Source of the DNA: Basidiobolus meristosporus CBS 931.73
Taxonomy: Eukaryota > Basidiobolomycota > Basidiobolomycetes > Basidiobolales > Basidiobolaceae
NCBI GenBank assembly: GCA_002104905.1
Contig: MCFE01000437.1
Location: forward strand, 1 to 64,000
Length of the DNA: 64,000 nucleotides
Reading direction: 5' to 3'
A program made the position numbers and the translations under genes. A model generated the notes under the pieces. The model had not been told where the DNA came from. It saw only the letters and a program-made list of their open reading frames with translations, and made no database searches. Of this stretch, positions 1 to 12,154 are shown in pieces. Every line of letters begins with the position of its first letter. Within the stretch, counting starts at the first letter, position 1.

Positions 1-157
1 TCAGGTGTTTTTTGGTTGTTGTACTATATTAAGGTAACCACACATGGAGCTAAAAGGGCTGAATTTGCTCCATCTGGCTGACAGTGGACAGTATGGTGAG
101 CAATGTGGGTGTGGAAACTCAAGGATTCCAGACAGGTATGGATTGTGCAACTCCTTA

Positions 158-649
158 AATGATCACATGACATCCCTGACCTCTGATGAACAAGCCAGAT
201 CAGGTTGGTGAAGATATCCCAGTTCATTTTAGAATGCTATATTGGATTGCAGCAGCTTCTTGGAAGCTTCAAGTCAATGTTACACAACATATCATTCTAT
301 GGGAGCCTATCATTTGAGTTTGTGTAGCTTCATAACATGCATGGTAATCTCACGCCACATGGCCAAGTCATGTGATCTTCTTGCCACTGCATATCCTAAT
401 GTGGTATTCTGGTCTGCTCTCTAATATACCTCCTTTGCAGCACACCTACAATGCCCAGATCTCCATCAGTATTAGCAAATATCTTTTGGCATAAATATTG
501 CCAAAAAGTATATAGTCTCATTTGCCCAGACATATTCCTCAGTCCAACAAGCATAGGTCTTGAATAAGCTAGCCTCACCTGGCTGATCCACACCTAAATA
601 TTTTCCTTCTCCTGCCTTACCTAGCACTACTCTGCTGCCTTGTGTCTGT
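158..649 (+). repeat. Degenerate LTR copy, same family as the solo LTR at 1534-2053
   Basis: The segment aligns by eye with 1534-2053: both hold a shared ATGATCACATGACA block, an ATTAGTATTAGC block, a CCAAAAAGTATATA block and a TGTGTCT(A/G)TTCATAA end. It is more diverged and has small indels. No target-site duplication is visible and the left edge is approximate. Bases 1-157 show nothing I can assign. Confidence 0.55.
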
Positions 650-843
650 TCATAATAATTCCAGGCTCATAGTGCTTGTTTGAGCCCATATAGAGATTTT
701 TGAAGCTTGCATACCAAATTGGGGTCTAACTTGGTCACCAAACATGTCAAGCTGGTCCATATACAAATTCTTAGCAAGCTCACTATTGAGAAATGTGGCT
801 TGACATCTATTTGATTATTAAAACTTATTGGGCTGCAATACTT
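650..843 (-). pseudogene. Ty1/copia reverse-transcriptase relic, family distinct from CopA
   Basis: Read on the minus strand, about 710-660 gives LVCKLQKSLYGLKQAL-AWN, the conserved copia RT block (consensus VCKL.KSLYGLKQAPR.W). The block differs from CopA, which reads KLRKLLYGLKQAPRAW, so this is a second copia lineage. Only a short piece remains and stops interrupt it. It abuts the LTR on its left, but the LTR TATA box and AATAAA point to plus while this fragment is on minus, so the two are probably independent insertions. Confidence 0.6.
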
Positions 844-1533
844 GCTAAGAAAAGTAATTTAGTCCTGTAGGTGGATCCAATTGGGATCAGCCACCAAGAT
901 CCTGCAATGAGGAAGTCATAACGCTGACAGCTTCAAGACACTTACCCTCTTTACAACCTGATTTTATTGATAAATAAACTTGACAATGTTTTGGCAGTCC
1001 TTTGATAGGATTTGATTGGTATCCTAATGGTATTATTGTGGCCTACACTTATTCAACTGGAACCAACCAGCCAGTAAATGCAACTGCCAGATATGAGAAG
1101 GAGCTTAAAGGTATTTCAATGGCTCTTATGTGGACATCTGTTGGCATTGTAACAGCAGTTCCCCAGTGAGAAATAGATTGGTCCAGCAAGAGGTTACAAT
1201 CTGTCCTGCAATCAGACTGTCACAATGTCAGCAGCTAGGAATTATTGACCTTCTTCACAATGTTATGACAGGATTGTGATGGTGTTTTGCAGACTCTAAT
1301 GCTATATAGGTAAGTAAACTTGATGGTGTTTGGGTGGTTCTCTAGTGGGATTTTGATGACATTCCAAGAGTCTTATTGCAGCCTACACCTATAAGAGCAT
1401 ACCCTACCTGCCAGTACTTGCAAATGCCATATATAAAAAAAAACTCAATGGTGGTTCAATGGACTTGATGTAGACATCTGTAGGTAATATAACAGCAATG
1501 TGTTAGCCTACAGCTAGTACTATGTATTGTTAC

Positions 1534-2053
1534 TGTCATGATCACATGACAACCATGAACACCAATGCCAAGTTTCAGCTTCCTAGCTCAATTTCTAAAA
1601 GATTCCTTCTGGAACCTTCTACCACCTTCCAGAAAGTTCCTGACCATTCCAAACCATTGTTATACAATGGATCATTCCATGGAAGCTTCCCATTGTATTT
1701 TTCATAGTCCAGTATCATATATAGAAATACCAGGTCACATGATTTAGTCACATGATCAGGTGACCCAATTCATTTCCCCATCCTGTCTCAGTGCCTTGCC
1801 TTCTATATTATTATCCCCAGCACATTGCTGCACCTCACCCCACAACCCCATTAGTATTAGCCAATATCTCTTGGCATCAGTATAACCAAAAAGTATATAT
1901 AGTCCTATCCCCCCTTAAGTACTCCTGAGTCTGATAAACACAGGTCTTGAATAAACAGCCTTGCCTTGAATCCTGCCTTGCCTTGATGGTCCACACCTAA
2001 GTCCTTTCCTGCCATGCCTAGCTTTTCCTCCTGCCTTGTGTCTATTCATAACA
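1534..2053 (+). repeat. Solo LTR (520 bp) with perfect 5-bp TSD
   Basis: The repeat starts TGTCATGATCACATGAC and ends TTCATAACA (TG...CA form). It is flanked by GTTAC at 1529-1533 and GTTAC at 2054-2058. Removing it restores continuous Plv subterminal sequence (…ATGTATTGTTAC + TGTACCAATTTACC…) as in the other Plv copies. This is the standard product of LTR-LTR recombination of a retrotransposon. No internal domain is left, so copia or gypsy origin cannot be decided from this copy. Confidence 0.85.
1894..1955 (+). promoter_or_regulatory. LTR core promoter and polyadenylation signal
   Basis: A TATATATAG box at 1894-1902 is followed 48 bp later by AATAAA at 1950-1955. This spacing is normal for the U3/R region of a fungal LTR and fixes the repeat's orientation as plus. 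Confidence 0.55.
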
Positions 2054-2494
2054 GTTACTGTACCAATTTACCAAATGGTAATTGATTTTGCTACCTCCCC
2101 TTTGCTTTAAAAATCTGATTTTCCACCTAAATACTCACCAAACTTAGTCACTTGGATCACAGCTTACAAATATTTGAGAATACCGGCCTAGTTCCTTGTT
2201 AGGAATTTACAAGAATATTTTAACAGATTATCAGGTACCCATAATAAGAAAATTCTCAAAGCTGTCCAAACAGCCCCAAACATTAATTGCATATTCTGAA
2301 ACCATCCTAAGCCTACTCTATGTGCTTGTTATGCCAAGATCATGTAAAAGTAAAAGTATCACTGTTACATTCAATAGATCATTCAGTGAGAACCACATAA
2401 TCAGCTCATCCCCAAAATCACCTCTGATACCTCCAAGACTCTTACCACATCCTTGCAACATTCATGTATTTCATTGTAAGGTCACCCAAATTAG

Positions 2495-3787
2495 CTTGCT
2501 TACCAACTACTACTGTTTGTATTCCATATACAGTTTGAATGAAGAGACTATGGCCACCTGCTTACCAACCACTACACATGTGCACACCTGCTGCAGTTGG
2601 CATACTTCTAGCACCTAAACCCAAAAGGTCACCACATATTTTATATTGCTGGTAACATATGTATCTTGCAAACATATGCCTGCTTGCCATCAATGTTGCC
2701 ATGCATCCCTCTTGAAAATCTGCATAATACTTTTTGGTACTTGAGAATGTATTCTTTCTCTCTGTTGATCCTGGTCCCCCTCATAGATATGCTTTGGTTC
2801 TTGCTTGAAAGAGTTATATATTGAATGGTGTAGAAATTGATTTGTACCAAGGGGCAACCCAGCATACTTTAGTAAAGTTGTCCTAGTCTGAATTGGTTGC
2901 TTGTTGCATCCAACCAAACTTTGCATTACTTAACTGATCACCCATGCATTGAGGCTGCTTAGCTCTTAGTGCTAATGGCATAGACATCCCCATGTGCACA
3001 TCTGTCCTCAGTATTTTCCAACTCCTCTTGGCTGTCCTTCATGAGCCAACCCATCACATTCATGACAGACCTGAAGGTAATATTCTTGATGCAATTGTAA
3101 TATGGTAGTACTTGCTACTTGACTTGTCTTCCCATCACTCTGCATATCTGCTCCATAGGAAACTTCCAAAAGATGAAGCAAGCCACAATATTCTCCAAAC
3201 ACCAAGCAACATGAAGTACAGGATAGATGCAGTGGTGGCAGAGATATGCATGTTCAGCTTTACACATATGCTACAGCCTGCAATATCTGCACATGACTCC
3301 CATTACTTCCAATGTACTTGGGGTCAAAATTGCCTCAGAAGGCCATTTGAAAAATACATATCTAGTCCATCCAGTCCTTGCACTTATTTTATTGCACATG
3401 CATATAAATACTGGTTTAAGCTTATGAGAGATTCCTTGTGTAGCATATGCTCTGTTATATTTTGCCAGTTCTGTCACATATTTCTGGTATCTCCAAGGGC
3501 TCATTTAGCTTTGAATGACCCATACACAACCTGATCATTATCATAGTGATACTATTGAAGAGCAAATGCATTGCTCCCAGTGGAAATCTTTAGCTCCAGC
3601 AGATTCTCTCTATATTTGGTATCTTTGGTTGTTGATTAATTTCATATTCTGGCCAACAGCATATAGCCTGAACATTCCCTTGTGGGAAGATTATATGAAT
3701 AGTAGTGGTGTCTGGATAATAATAATGTGTGTGACTGTTGAAGTATATTCCCTCAACCTCTTGTGCACAGGAAAAGCAGCTTGACAC
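2495..3787 (-). pseudogene. Tnp2 transposase, C-terminal half (Plv1)
   Basis: The minus strand encodes recognisable pieces of the Tnp2 C-terminal region in the same order as the plus-strand copies: a remnant of the block after the GHNGQYYCQMC motif (about 3787-3690), ICWS....GAMHLLF-like (about 3600-3530), the PTKSTLEALGV-like block (about 3330) and the C-terminal IWNT segment (about 2500). Several frames and stops are needed, so it is dead. Tnp2 is the transposase of CACTA/EnSpm and Plavaka elements and acts on element termini in the nucleus. Confidence 0.65.
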
Positions 3788-3905
3788 TCAACAATGTGAT
3801 GCTAGTAGATCACTTCTCAGTCAATACTCATGAGAATTTAAGACAATCTTGTATTTGAGACATTGCACCAACAAGAATGCAAGATTCAGTGATGACCCAC
3901 CATAG

Positions 3906-5211
3906 TAACCATATGAAAAATAATTTGGTCCCTATATAATTTTACTCCAGAGATTTTAAATGAGAAGTTTAGTAATCTGGTAGAATTTTTATATTATTAC
4001 AAAAAAACATTTTCCTACTTTTATTAAAGATGGTATGATATTGTTAAGCAAAAATGTATACAAAACCTAATTTTACAACCAAATAAAGGGAAAAAACTTA
4101 ACAATATTTTATTGGTGCTGTGACAATATTTACATGGTATTGTTACAGTCTTTTAGCACTCTATAGCTACTTTAAGTGGATCCAGTTGGCCAGGACATCC
4201 AATTGCCCTATATGGCAAGAGGCTTAACAATATTTCAATGGCCTCACAGCAAGACTCTGATGGCATTATATTGGCAGTATGTTGGCCTACTGCTGGTTCT
4301 GTATATTGCTACCTTACTAATTTACCAAATGATATTTCCTTTTTCTACCTCCCCTTATGCAATTCATATATTCCACTGTAGAATCACCCCTCTTTATTTG
4401 CTTACCCACTACTACATTGGGTGTTCCACACGTAGTTTGAATCAAATAAAACTATGGCCTCCTGCCTACTAACCTCTACAAATATGCACATCTGCCACAT
4501 TTGACATACTTCTATCACCTCAACTTTACATCTTTTTAGTGTAATACTTTCAAAGTTGCCATATACCCTGTACTGGTGGTAACATAAACATATTGCAAAC
4601 ATATGCTTGGTTGTTGCCACTTCTGCCATAAATACCTCCTGAATATCCGCAAAGAGCTTCTTGGTATTTGGCCAATATATTTGTTCTCCCTGCTGGATTC
4701 TAGTCCCCCTGATAAGTGCGCTCTGGCTTTAGCTTTTGTGAATTCTGTATTGAATGGTGTAGAAGTTGGCTTGTGACCATGAGAAATTTGGCATATCTTG
4801 GTAGAGTTTTCCTGATAAAAATTAGTTGCTTGTTGCAACCAACCAAACTTTTCATTACTTAACTGATTACCCACGCATTGGGGCTGCTTAGCTTCTTAAC
4901 GCCATAGGCATAGGTGTCTCCATGTGCACATTTGCCCTCAGTATTTTCCAACTCATTCTGGCTGTCCTCCATGTGCCAACTGATTGCATCCATGATGGAC
5001 TTGAAGGTAATATTCTTGATGAGATTGGGATGTGGTAGTACCTGCAACTTGACTTGTCTTCCTATCTCCACACACATCTGCTCCATTGGAAACTCCCAAA
5101 GATGAAGCAAGGCCCAATATTCTCCACACACTATGCAAAATGGAGTAGAGTATGGATACAGTAGCAGCAGAGATATATGCATTCAGCTTTATGTTTGTAG
5201 TATAGCTGCTC
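3906..5211 (-). mobile_element. Plv2: truncated Tnp2 transposon, 3' end only
   Basis: The terminus reads CCATATGAAAAATAATTTGGTC at 3908, a close match to the reverse complement of the Plv3 right end (8859-8880). Subterminal DNA up to about 4390 resembles 56830-57250. From 4390 to 5211 the minus strand encodes the Tnp2 C-terminus: frames include WNTQCSSG at the end and MAEVATTKHMFA upstream. The element is cut at 5211, where Har-type sequence begins. It sits head-to-tail with Plv1 in the same orientation. Confidence 0.65.
4395..5211 (-). pseudogene. Tnp2 transposase C-terminal fragment (Plv2)
   Basis: Minus-strand frames reproduce the Plv4 C-terminus: a block equivalent to MAEVATTNNMFARCICYQQYKVYGN, then V(E/T)EVCQ, then WNTQ.SSG-stop. 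Upstream are DMCAHGDTYAYG-KKLS(S/N)PNAW and NGADVCGDRKTSQVA-like segments shared with Plv3 (7700-7950). Three frames and several stops are involved. No function is expected. Confidence 0.65.
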
Positions 5212-5745
5212 AAATCCCTGCATATATATACATCATCTGTAACACCAGTGCAGCCATTTGGTCTGTTTTGCACCAACTTGATTGGACATGTGCAAGCTAT
5301 GACACCTTGTCCAACCACTAGGATCAGGAATTTACTTGCTGAATGGGCAAAATGGGATATTTGATGGCAAATCAGGTAGCTTGTGTATTGGTCAAAGAGT
5401 TAATTGAGGGCTAACAGCTTCAGAATACTTTTGGACCAATTAACCAATAGGATACCATCCAATTAGAGTGATGGCAGCCTAAATAGTAAGTATGAGTGTA
5501 GTGTATAGCGTGATATGCATTTATTTCCATTTAAGTTAAAGAAATATATCCAAATACTAGATTTTACCTACCATAATAGCGGTATCCAATTGTGCGTGTG
5601 ATGCAATCATTATGAGTTGGCACAATCATCTGTGCCAACCTCATTGTGCCAGATTGTGGCATAGTGTGCAATACTGTCTTACATAGTGCAAAATTGTCCA
5701 AGAGTGATCCTGCCAACTGGTAGCTAAATATTGCATCCAATTGAT
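5212..5745 (+). mobile_element. Har5: terminal fragment of the Harbinger-like element (orf2-side end)
   Basis: The sequence aligns by eye with Har1 15787-16320: CCTGCATATATATAC, TTTGCACC, ACTAGGATCAGG.ATTTACTTGCT, GGATATTTGATGGCAAATCAGGTAGC and the AGTGCAAAATTGTCCAAGA block occur in the same order. The last 50 bp with the AGACTTGTTCC terminus are absent, because the Plv3 Tnp2 5' end begins at about 5746. It contains no coding sequence. Confidence 0.7.
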
Positions 5746-8404
5746 CTTATTATCTGCAGATCACACATGTGGCTATTGTAGCCAGCATCTCAGCCATGAA
5801 GCACGCAAACAGCATAGGATGTATTACAAGAATCACAATCAGTGCTTTACCACCCAAGTCATATTTGACCATTCATCAGTCACTACTGTACCAACATATC
5901 TTGCCAGCCAGCTGATACATCTATATTGGTACCTGGCCATCTTTGTGACATTACAAAAACTAAGTCAGGAGAGTTTGTGATGCCTTTAGACTCACCTCAG
6001 CCTTCTGAATATGGCATGCAGAGTGATAGCACTGACACAGAAGGCTCACTGATGGATTGTGAGCCTATCTTCCCTAACAATAGTACCACATATGAGCCCA
6101 GTCAAATCCCAATATGAAATGAGACAACACCTGTTGAAACAAACTTCAAGGACACTTTATGGAGCTAAGTGAGCCCAGTAATCTATCTATTGGTGAATGA
6201 TGTAATGCTTTGGCTAGAGAAGTGGTGCATTTCCACTAATGCTAGTAATGGGGGGCCTTGAGGATTTATTATCACTTCTTGCCAAGATCATTCTGGGATG
6301 CAATTCTCTATGTACATGGTACCAGTGGCAATAATCATGTGTCTGGCAGCATATAACCCAGAGACTGTCCTGATTCCAGCATGTATTAACAGTTGCATGG
6401 CATTCACATCCAGAAATGCTACCATTGCAACATGTCTAAATTGTCAGAAATCAACCACCATTGAGGAAAAACATTGTTCAGACTCCAGATATATTCCAGC
6501 TATACCCCATTTAAAGAAGCTGATGCAGTCCAACAAATATTGCAAAGATATAAGGTACTGCACTCAGTATCAATCAAGCACAAACATATCCAATATATTT
6601 GATGGCAAACATTGCAAACAGCTACAAAGCAAGGGCTACTTTGAAGGTATATACGACCATGCCTTTGCTTAAGCACTTAACAGATTCTCATTCAACAAGT
6701 ACTCTACCATCAAATCCTGCTGGCCACTATTTCAAATCAACCTGAATCTGCCACCCATCTTACATTATCAGTGCCAAAATTTGATTGCAGTCTCACAGGT
6801 ATCTGGGCTTAAATCACTGTCCAACCTGGATAGCTACCTGTATCCATTGCTGGATAAGTTTTGTATGCTTTCTAGCAGGATAAAAGTAGATGACTGTCAT
6901 GCAAAAGCGCATATTAACATCTGCATTGGAGATACCCCAGCCATCAGCAAGATAGCAGGTTTTTCTGGGCACAATGGACAGTATTACTGTCAAATGTGTG
7001 AGATCCAGGGGATTCACTCCATAACTCAAATACATTATTATTTCCCAAACACCAACACTAAGAACATCATCTTTTCTTAGAGAGAATGTACAGAAAGCAG
7101 CATGCAGCTGCACCAAAGTTGGCAAGCTACAAGCCATTGGCTGAAATATGGGATCAATTGGAAACCAGAGATACTTAAGACAGAGGGAATCTGTTGGAGC
7201 AAAAGCTTTCCACTGGGAGCAATGCATTTGCTTTTTGACAAAATTCCTATACTGATGACTAAGTTGTACATGGGGCAGTTCAAGCTAAATGAGCCCCTCA
7301 AGATACCGGAGAAATTTGAAAGAATTGGCAAGATATTATAGAATATCCACTACCCTAGGTACATCTCACAGGCACCAATTAATATTCATACACATATGCA
7401 ACAATACTAATGCAAAGACTGGATGAGCTGGATATGTATTTAATTAAGTGGCGTTCTAAAGCCATTCCTACCAAGAGTACATTGGAAGCATTGGGAGTCA
7501 TAAGCGGACATTGCAGGAATATTTATCCAGAAGTGGATCACCAATGCCAACTTGACACATCTACAGCTGTTATGCAAGGAGTTTGTAATGGGAATTGAGC
7601 AGCTATACTACCAACATAAAGCTGAATGCATTGATCTCTGCTGCCACTATATTCATTCTCAACTCCATCTTGCTTGGTATGTGAAGTATATTGGGCCTTG
7701 CTTCACCTTTTGGGAGTTTTCTATGGAGCAGATATGTGGGGAGATAGGAAGACTGGTCAAGTTGCAGGTACTGCAGTTCCCAATCTCATCAAGAATATTA
7801 CCTTCAATTCTGTAATGGATGTGATGAGTTGGCATATGGAGGACAGGCGGGAAGAGTTGGAAAATACTGAGGACAGATGTGCACATGGAGACACCTGTGC
7901 CTATAGAACTAAGAAGCTAAGCAATCCCAATGTGTGGGTAATTAGTCAAGTAATGCAAAGTTGGGATGGGAGCTACAATCAGCTAATCTTTATTAGGAAA
8001 GCTCCACCAAAGTATGCTGGGTTTCACTTGGTTGCAAGCCAACTTCTACACCATTCAATATGGAATTCACCCAAATAAGAGCCAGAGTGCACCTATAAGG
8101 GTGATTAAATCCAGCAGGGAGAAGGAATATATTAGCACAATTCCAAAAGGTTCTTTGCAGATATCCAGGAGTTATTCATGGCAGAAGTAGTGGCAACCAA
8201 GCATATGCTTGCAAGATGACATGTTACCAGCAGTACAAGGTATATGGCAACCTTGCAAGTATCAGACTAAAAAGCCCTAAAGTTGAGGTGATAGATGTAT
8301 GTCAATTGCAACAGGTGTAAACATTTGTAGAGGTTAGTAACCAGGAGGCCATAGTATTTTTTGATTCAAACTACATGTGGAATACCCAAGGTGGTAGAGG
8401 GTAG
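5746..8404 (+). pseudogene. Tnp2-type transposase (Plv3), near full length but broken
   Basis: Order along the protein: N-terminal Cys/His cluster CGYCSQHLSHEARKQH (about 5770), the SPVIYLLVNDVM-like block (6170), an NCQKSTTIEEKHCS cysteine block (6440), FEGIYDHAFA (6640), then the Tnp2 core with a D-x-x-PA and SGHNGQYYCQMCEIQG motif (6930-7010), and a C-terminal region to 8404. The DxPA...GHxGxYxCxxC signature is characteristic of Tnp2 transposases of Plavaka/CACTA elements. In-frame stops (for example TAG after GKIL at 7339-7341) and frame changes make it a pseudogene. The partner orf2 is not present here. Confidence 0.75.
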
Positions 8405-8880
8405 GCAAATTAAGAGGGGTGATTCTACAGTAGAATATATGAATTGCACAAGGGGGTAGAAAATGGAAATACCATTAGGTATATTGGTATGGTAGCATTG
8501 TATAGAACTAGCTGTAGGCTGCAATACTGCTGTAATAATGCCAATAAAGACTTACAATGAGGCTGTCAAAACACTGTCAAGTTTTTTGCCATATAAGACA
8601 ACTGGATGTACTGGCCAGTTAGATCCACTTAAGATAATTGCAGAGTGCATTAGGACCCCAGCAATGCCATGCAATTATTGCTACAGAACCAATCAAACCC
8701 TGTCAAGTTTTTCTACACTGTTTTGCAGTAAAATCAGCCAAATGCTGTTGTGATCCAATCACAAAATTGTTAAGAGGGTCACTAATTCAAAGCTGCTGTT
8801 ACAATGATGGTCTCCAAATGGGATCCTGATGGCTGATCTGGTTTGGATCCACCTGCACGACCAAATTATTTTTCATAGGG
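5746..8880 (+). mobile_element. Plv3: Tnp2 transposon lacking the orf2 half
   Basis: It begins inside the Tnp2 zinc-finger region and runs through the C-terminus to a good right terminus, GACCAAATTATTTTTCATAGGG at 8859-8880. Its last third is about 97% identical to the end of the window (see findings), which marks it as closely related to Plv11. The left half (orf2 and divergent promoter) is replaced by the Har5 fragment. Confidence 0.7.
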
Positions 8881-9763
8881 ATAATGAGGTTACTTCTTAA
8901 GTTTAAGGTTTAGCATTATATTAGAGTTGAGTATAGGGTCTGATGTATATCAGTACAGCCTATAAATGAATAACAGACAAAGTTCCAGCTAAAATAACCC
9001 CATTTCAATGCATGAAGTGTACAAGTATGGATGGGGCATATATGATTAGGGTGTCAAAAAGAGGCATTTGCTAGCCAATGTACACAAACATAGGAGACAA
9101 CTGATTATCTGAGCCCTGTGAGCTGGCACAAGTAGCTACTAATGCTTAGCTGTAATGTAGTGCATTAATGTGGCATAGAGCTTGGGCATTTCCTTCATCT
9201 TTTCATTTGTAATGTTCAGCCTGCTTACTACTCAGCTAATTACCAACAATGGTAGGATAGCTAGTTTGTACAAGACATTTCAGGAAATAAAGTAGCCCTG
9301 GAGCCAAATAGCTGATCTCTAAATATTAGAGTTCCAAGTTTTGTACAAACCTGGAACTCATCATATATTATGAAAGTATCCTGATAGTCTTGGATGATTT
9401 TCTGATTTGGTAGCAATGCACAATTGCAGGCATTTCACTGTGACTTTGCATTGACTAAGCTATTTTGTTGTGTAGTAAGCTCATTGCCTCATTTGATATG
9501 GCTCTTTGAATTGAACACCACAACAGAAAACAGAAATGACATTGTCATTATTGTGCTAGGCTATCTGCTGCATTATAAGCAGAGAGCATCAACAAAATTT
9601 CATAGGAGAAATCTTAATATTCCAGTCAAGAGATTGTCACATGACTTATATCTCTTAACTAAGAAGTATCAATGCTGCAAGGATACCATGAAAAAGCTGA
9701 CCAACAAGTTTGCCCCTCAGATCTCACAAAAAACCTGTTCAAAATCTTTGATCATAACCCTAC
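8881..9763. other. Unassigned AT-rich spacer between Plv3 and Plv4
   Basis: It lies between the right terminus of Plv3 and the left terminus of Plv4. I recognise no element, RNA gene or conserved protein here. A 133-codon open frame at 9424-9825 runs across the Plv4 boundary, has no recognisable motif, and is probably chance. Confidence 0.4.
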
Positions 9764-10209
9764 CCCTAGGAAAAATTAAGGTAATAATCCCATCAAAAGG
9801 CCATCACAAAGTTAAAGTCCCATGACTAAGAGGTACTGATCACTTTAGGAAACTGTCTAGAGACTGTTGAAAAATAATTGCACCCCAGATTTCACAAAAA
9901 ACTTGGTCAAATATTTTCATCACAACAATATATAAGTGGTTTTTGATTAATTTCCTGCCAGCTTGCTCACTTTCTGATCCCAGACACTCAAACACCTCCT
10001 ACATTTGTGTACATTCATTGGCTATTGCCTCTTTCTCATGCTCCTTACTTTGGGACTCATCCGTATCTCTTACTTTTCATGTGTACATATTGATTTATTT
10101 CCATTGAAACTTCAGTTGTTCCTCAATTGCCAATTGTATTGACCTAGACAAGTCCCTATACCCTACACTAACATTAAGCCCAACCCCACACTCAGCAAGT
10201 AGCTCCATT

Positions 10210-12154
10210 TAAGTCCCCCACTCAATGTGTATTTCTGCTGTAATACTCTGGTTCTACAACTTTGGCAGGAACACAACGGCTTTATGCCACTATTAGTTCA
10301 CCACTTCCCACACATCCTGCTGTTCAGCTGGCACTGCAAGGTCTAGCACCTCATCTGCCAGTCTTTGTAACAAGTCCTTGCATTATTCAAGTTTCATTTT
10401 CTTCAGCACTGCTTTTTAAGAAGTGTTGCAACCTCTGGGTATGCCTATTAATGTTTAAAATTCCACTCAAGGCATTGTGGTAGTTTTTGAGTTCTTGATG
10501 TTGCAGCCTTGTCTGTCAGTAGGATCTCCACTCTGTCAACAATGGAAAATATGGAAGCCATGATAGATGCCTTTTTCTGCAAACTCATCTAGCTTGCTGG
10601 AGTGTAGCTCAACTGGCGGCACTTGCAACTCTTGTGAATACAGCTGTTTTCTCGTTGGTAACTCTTCTTGACTATGATGCAATTCAGTCTGTTCCAGGTT
10701 TGTGGTGTTAATTGTCAAGAACTGCAGTTTTTTTGCATGTCTTCCTGTCTCAGGCTGGGGTAGACATTTTTCCCTTTACCTTTTCCTTTATCACTGCTGA
10801 GCCTCTCACTGCTACTTTGTCTGAGTGCTTCTTGTAATGAACTATGTTTTCTCCTTGATAAATTCTGCTCTGCCATATCTGCTTTGACCTGCTTGTCCCT
10901 TGCTGGCACTCTCCTGGCAAACTGACATTTCTTTTCTGCTTATTTCAAGCTCTCATCCATGGTTGTGACAGGCTCCTGTAAACACTGCTGGTTTTTATCA
11001 CTGCCAGGTCCTTCAATGCCATTATGGCTGAGTGCCTCTTGAGTGGTACTACACTCTTTCCTTTGAAACATTGTGCTGGTGCATGCATGTCTGCCTGCTT
11101 TCCCTAATTGGCACTCTTCCAGCTAGCTGACATCTCTTTGATGCTTGTCTGGCACTTTTGGCCCTTCTTCTAACAGGCACTTGAGGAAGCTGCTAGCTTT
11201 TAGCCATGGCACCCTTGTACTTCTGCCTTTGATAGTTTCTGCTTTCCTTATGATACTCTCTTAGCATACCATTGCTGGCCCAGAATCTATTTGCCTATTT
11301 GAATACAGGATAATGCTCATGGAACAGGTCAAGTACATTCTCCTTAGACTTGAGTTCTGGATGGTCCCATGGTATGCTTACCTTAAGGAGGTGGTGTACT
11401 AGACTTCTTACAGCCTCTTGAATACTAGCACACTCTTCAATATTGCACTCAATGTCTTCACAGATCTTCAATGTTGTTTGATATTTAGGCTTTAGTATTA
11501 ACACCACATTGTCTCCCTCTCACACTGTATTAGATTTTTCTATGGGTTTTCACTTTGGGCACTGTTGCTGCACCTCAAAGACCATACAATGTTCCTCTGC
11601 TGCTACATTGGGAAAGGGCTCAATTCTTGTCTGTGACATTGAGCTACTTGAGTCCCTTGTTTGCAGCAAAGATACTGCGTTTTTCACCAGGGATATTGAT
11701 TGCTCTACATTTATTATCAACTCATTTTGTTTCTGGAATATTTCCTGATTTTATGGGCCTTTGCATCTATCCTTTCCACCACTGCACCTAATTACTTCAT
11801 TAGTACAGTGGTATAAGCTGAAAGTATACTTCCTAACATAGGTGGTAGTAATGTTATGACTGCTACTTGATAGTTGTCAACTGAGGGTACTGCATTTGCT
11901 ACATTCTCATCTGCCTGAGCATGATGGTCAGCTTGTGGCTCTGCAGAGGCTTTCAATTGCCTACCTGACTGAGAGCCTAAGGAGTCCATATTATAACCTT
12001 CAATGGGCACACTTTTAACATGGCTTTTCTTGGATGTCACCATGCTTGTTGCTCTGAATGTTGTAGCAAGCTGTTGTCCAGCTGGTCTTCTGCTGCTATC
12101 AGAGGTGGGGTTTGGTTGGGAACCAGATGACTTTGCTTTATTTTTTGGCAACAT
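10210..12154 (-). pseudogene. orf2 of Plv4: divergent accessory protein of unknown function
   Basis: The start is taken as the ATG at 12152-12154, giving MLPKNKAKSSGSQP. The N-terminal part is Ser/Gln/Pro-rich. Next come DNVVLILKPK...KICEDIECN.EECASIQEAVRSL and a PWDHPELKSK-NVLDLFHEHYP-FK block (11300-11500). A Lys/Ser/Gln-rich section follows with repeated units of the type VPxRDKQA...FSRRKHSSLQEALRQSS (10720-11130). The C-terminal block reads CKDLLQRLADEVLDLAVPAE...NQSITAEI. Several stops and shifts are present. The same protein recurs in Plv5, 7, 8 and 11, always opposite Tnp2. I recognise no catalytic domain. A DNA-binding or TnpA-like helper role is a guess from position. Confidence 0.6.

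Larger units (their letters stand above)
844..3905 (-). mobile_element. Plv1: truncated Tnp2 (Plavaka/CACTA-like) transposon, 3' half
   Basis: A degenerate terminus (AAGAAAAGTAATTTAGTCCTG near 848) resembles the better termini at 3908, 8880 and 56807. About 650 bp of noncoding subterminal DNA follows, the same type of sequence found at 8550-8870 and 56830-57200. The element resumes after the solo LTR and carries the Tnp2 C-terminal half on the minus strand. Homology stops near 3787; bases 3788-3905 are unassigned. The orf2 half is missing. Confidence 0.6.

Noticed and set aside
24-227. Small cysteine-containing open frames as secreted effector-like genes
   Set aside because: Many 60-80 codon frames occur by chance in AT-rich decayed repeats. 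None shows a convincing signal peptide with conserved cysteine spacing, and most lie antisense to TE sequence.
9424-9825. 133-codon frame with several cysteines
   Set aside because: It crosses the left terminus of Plv4, has no recognisable domain and no second copy, so it is not supported as a gene.
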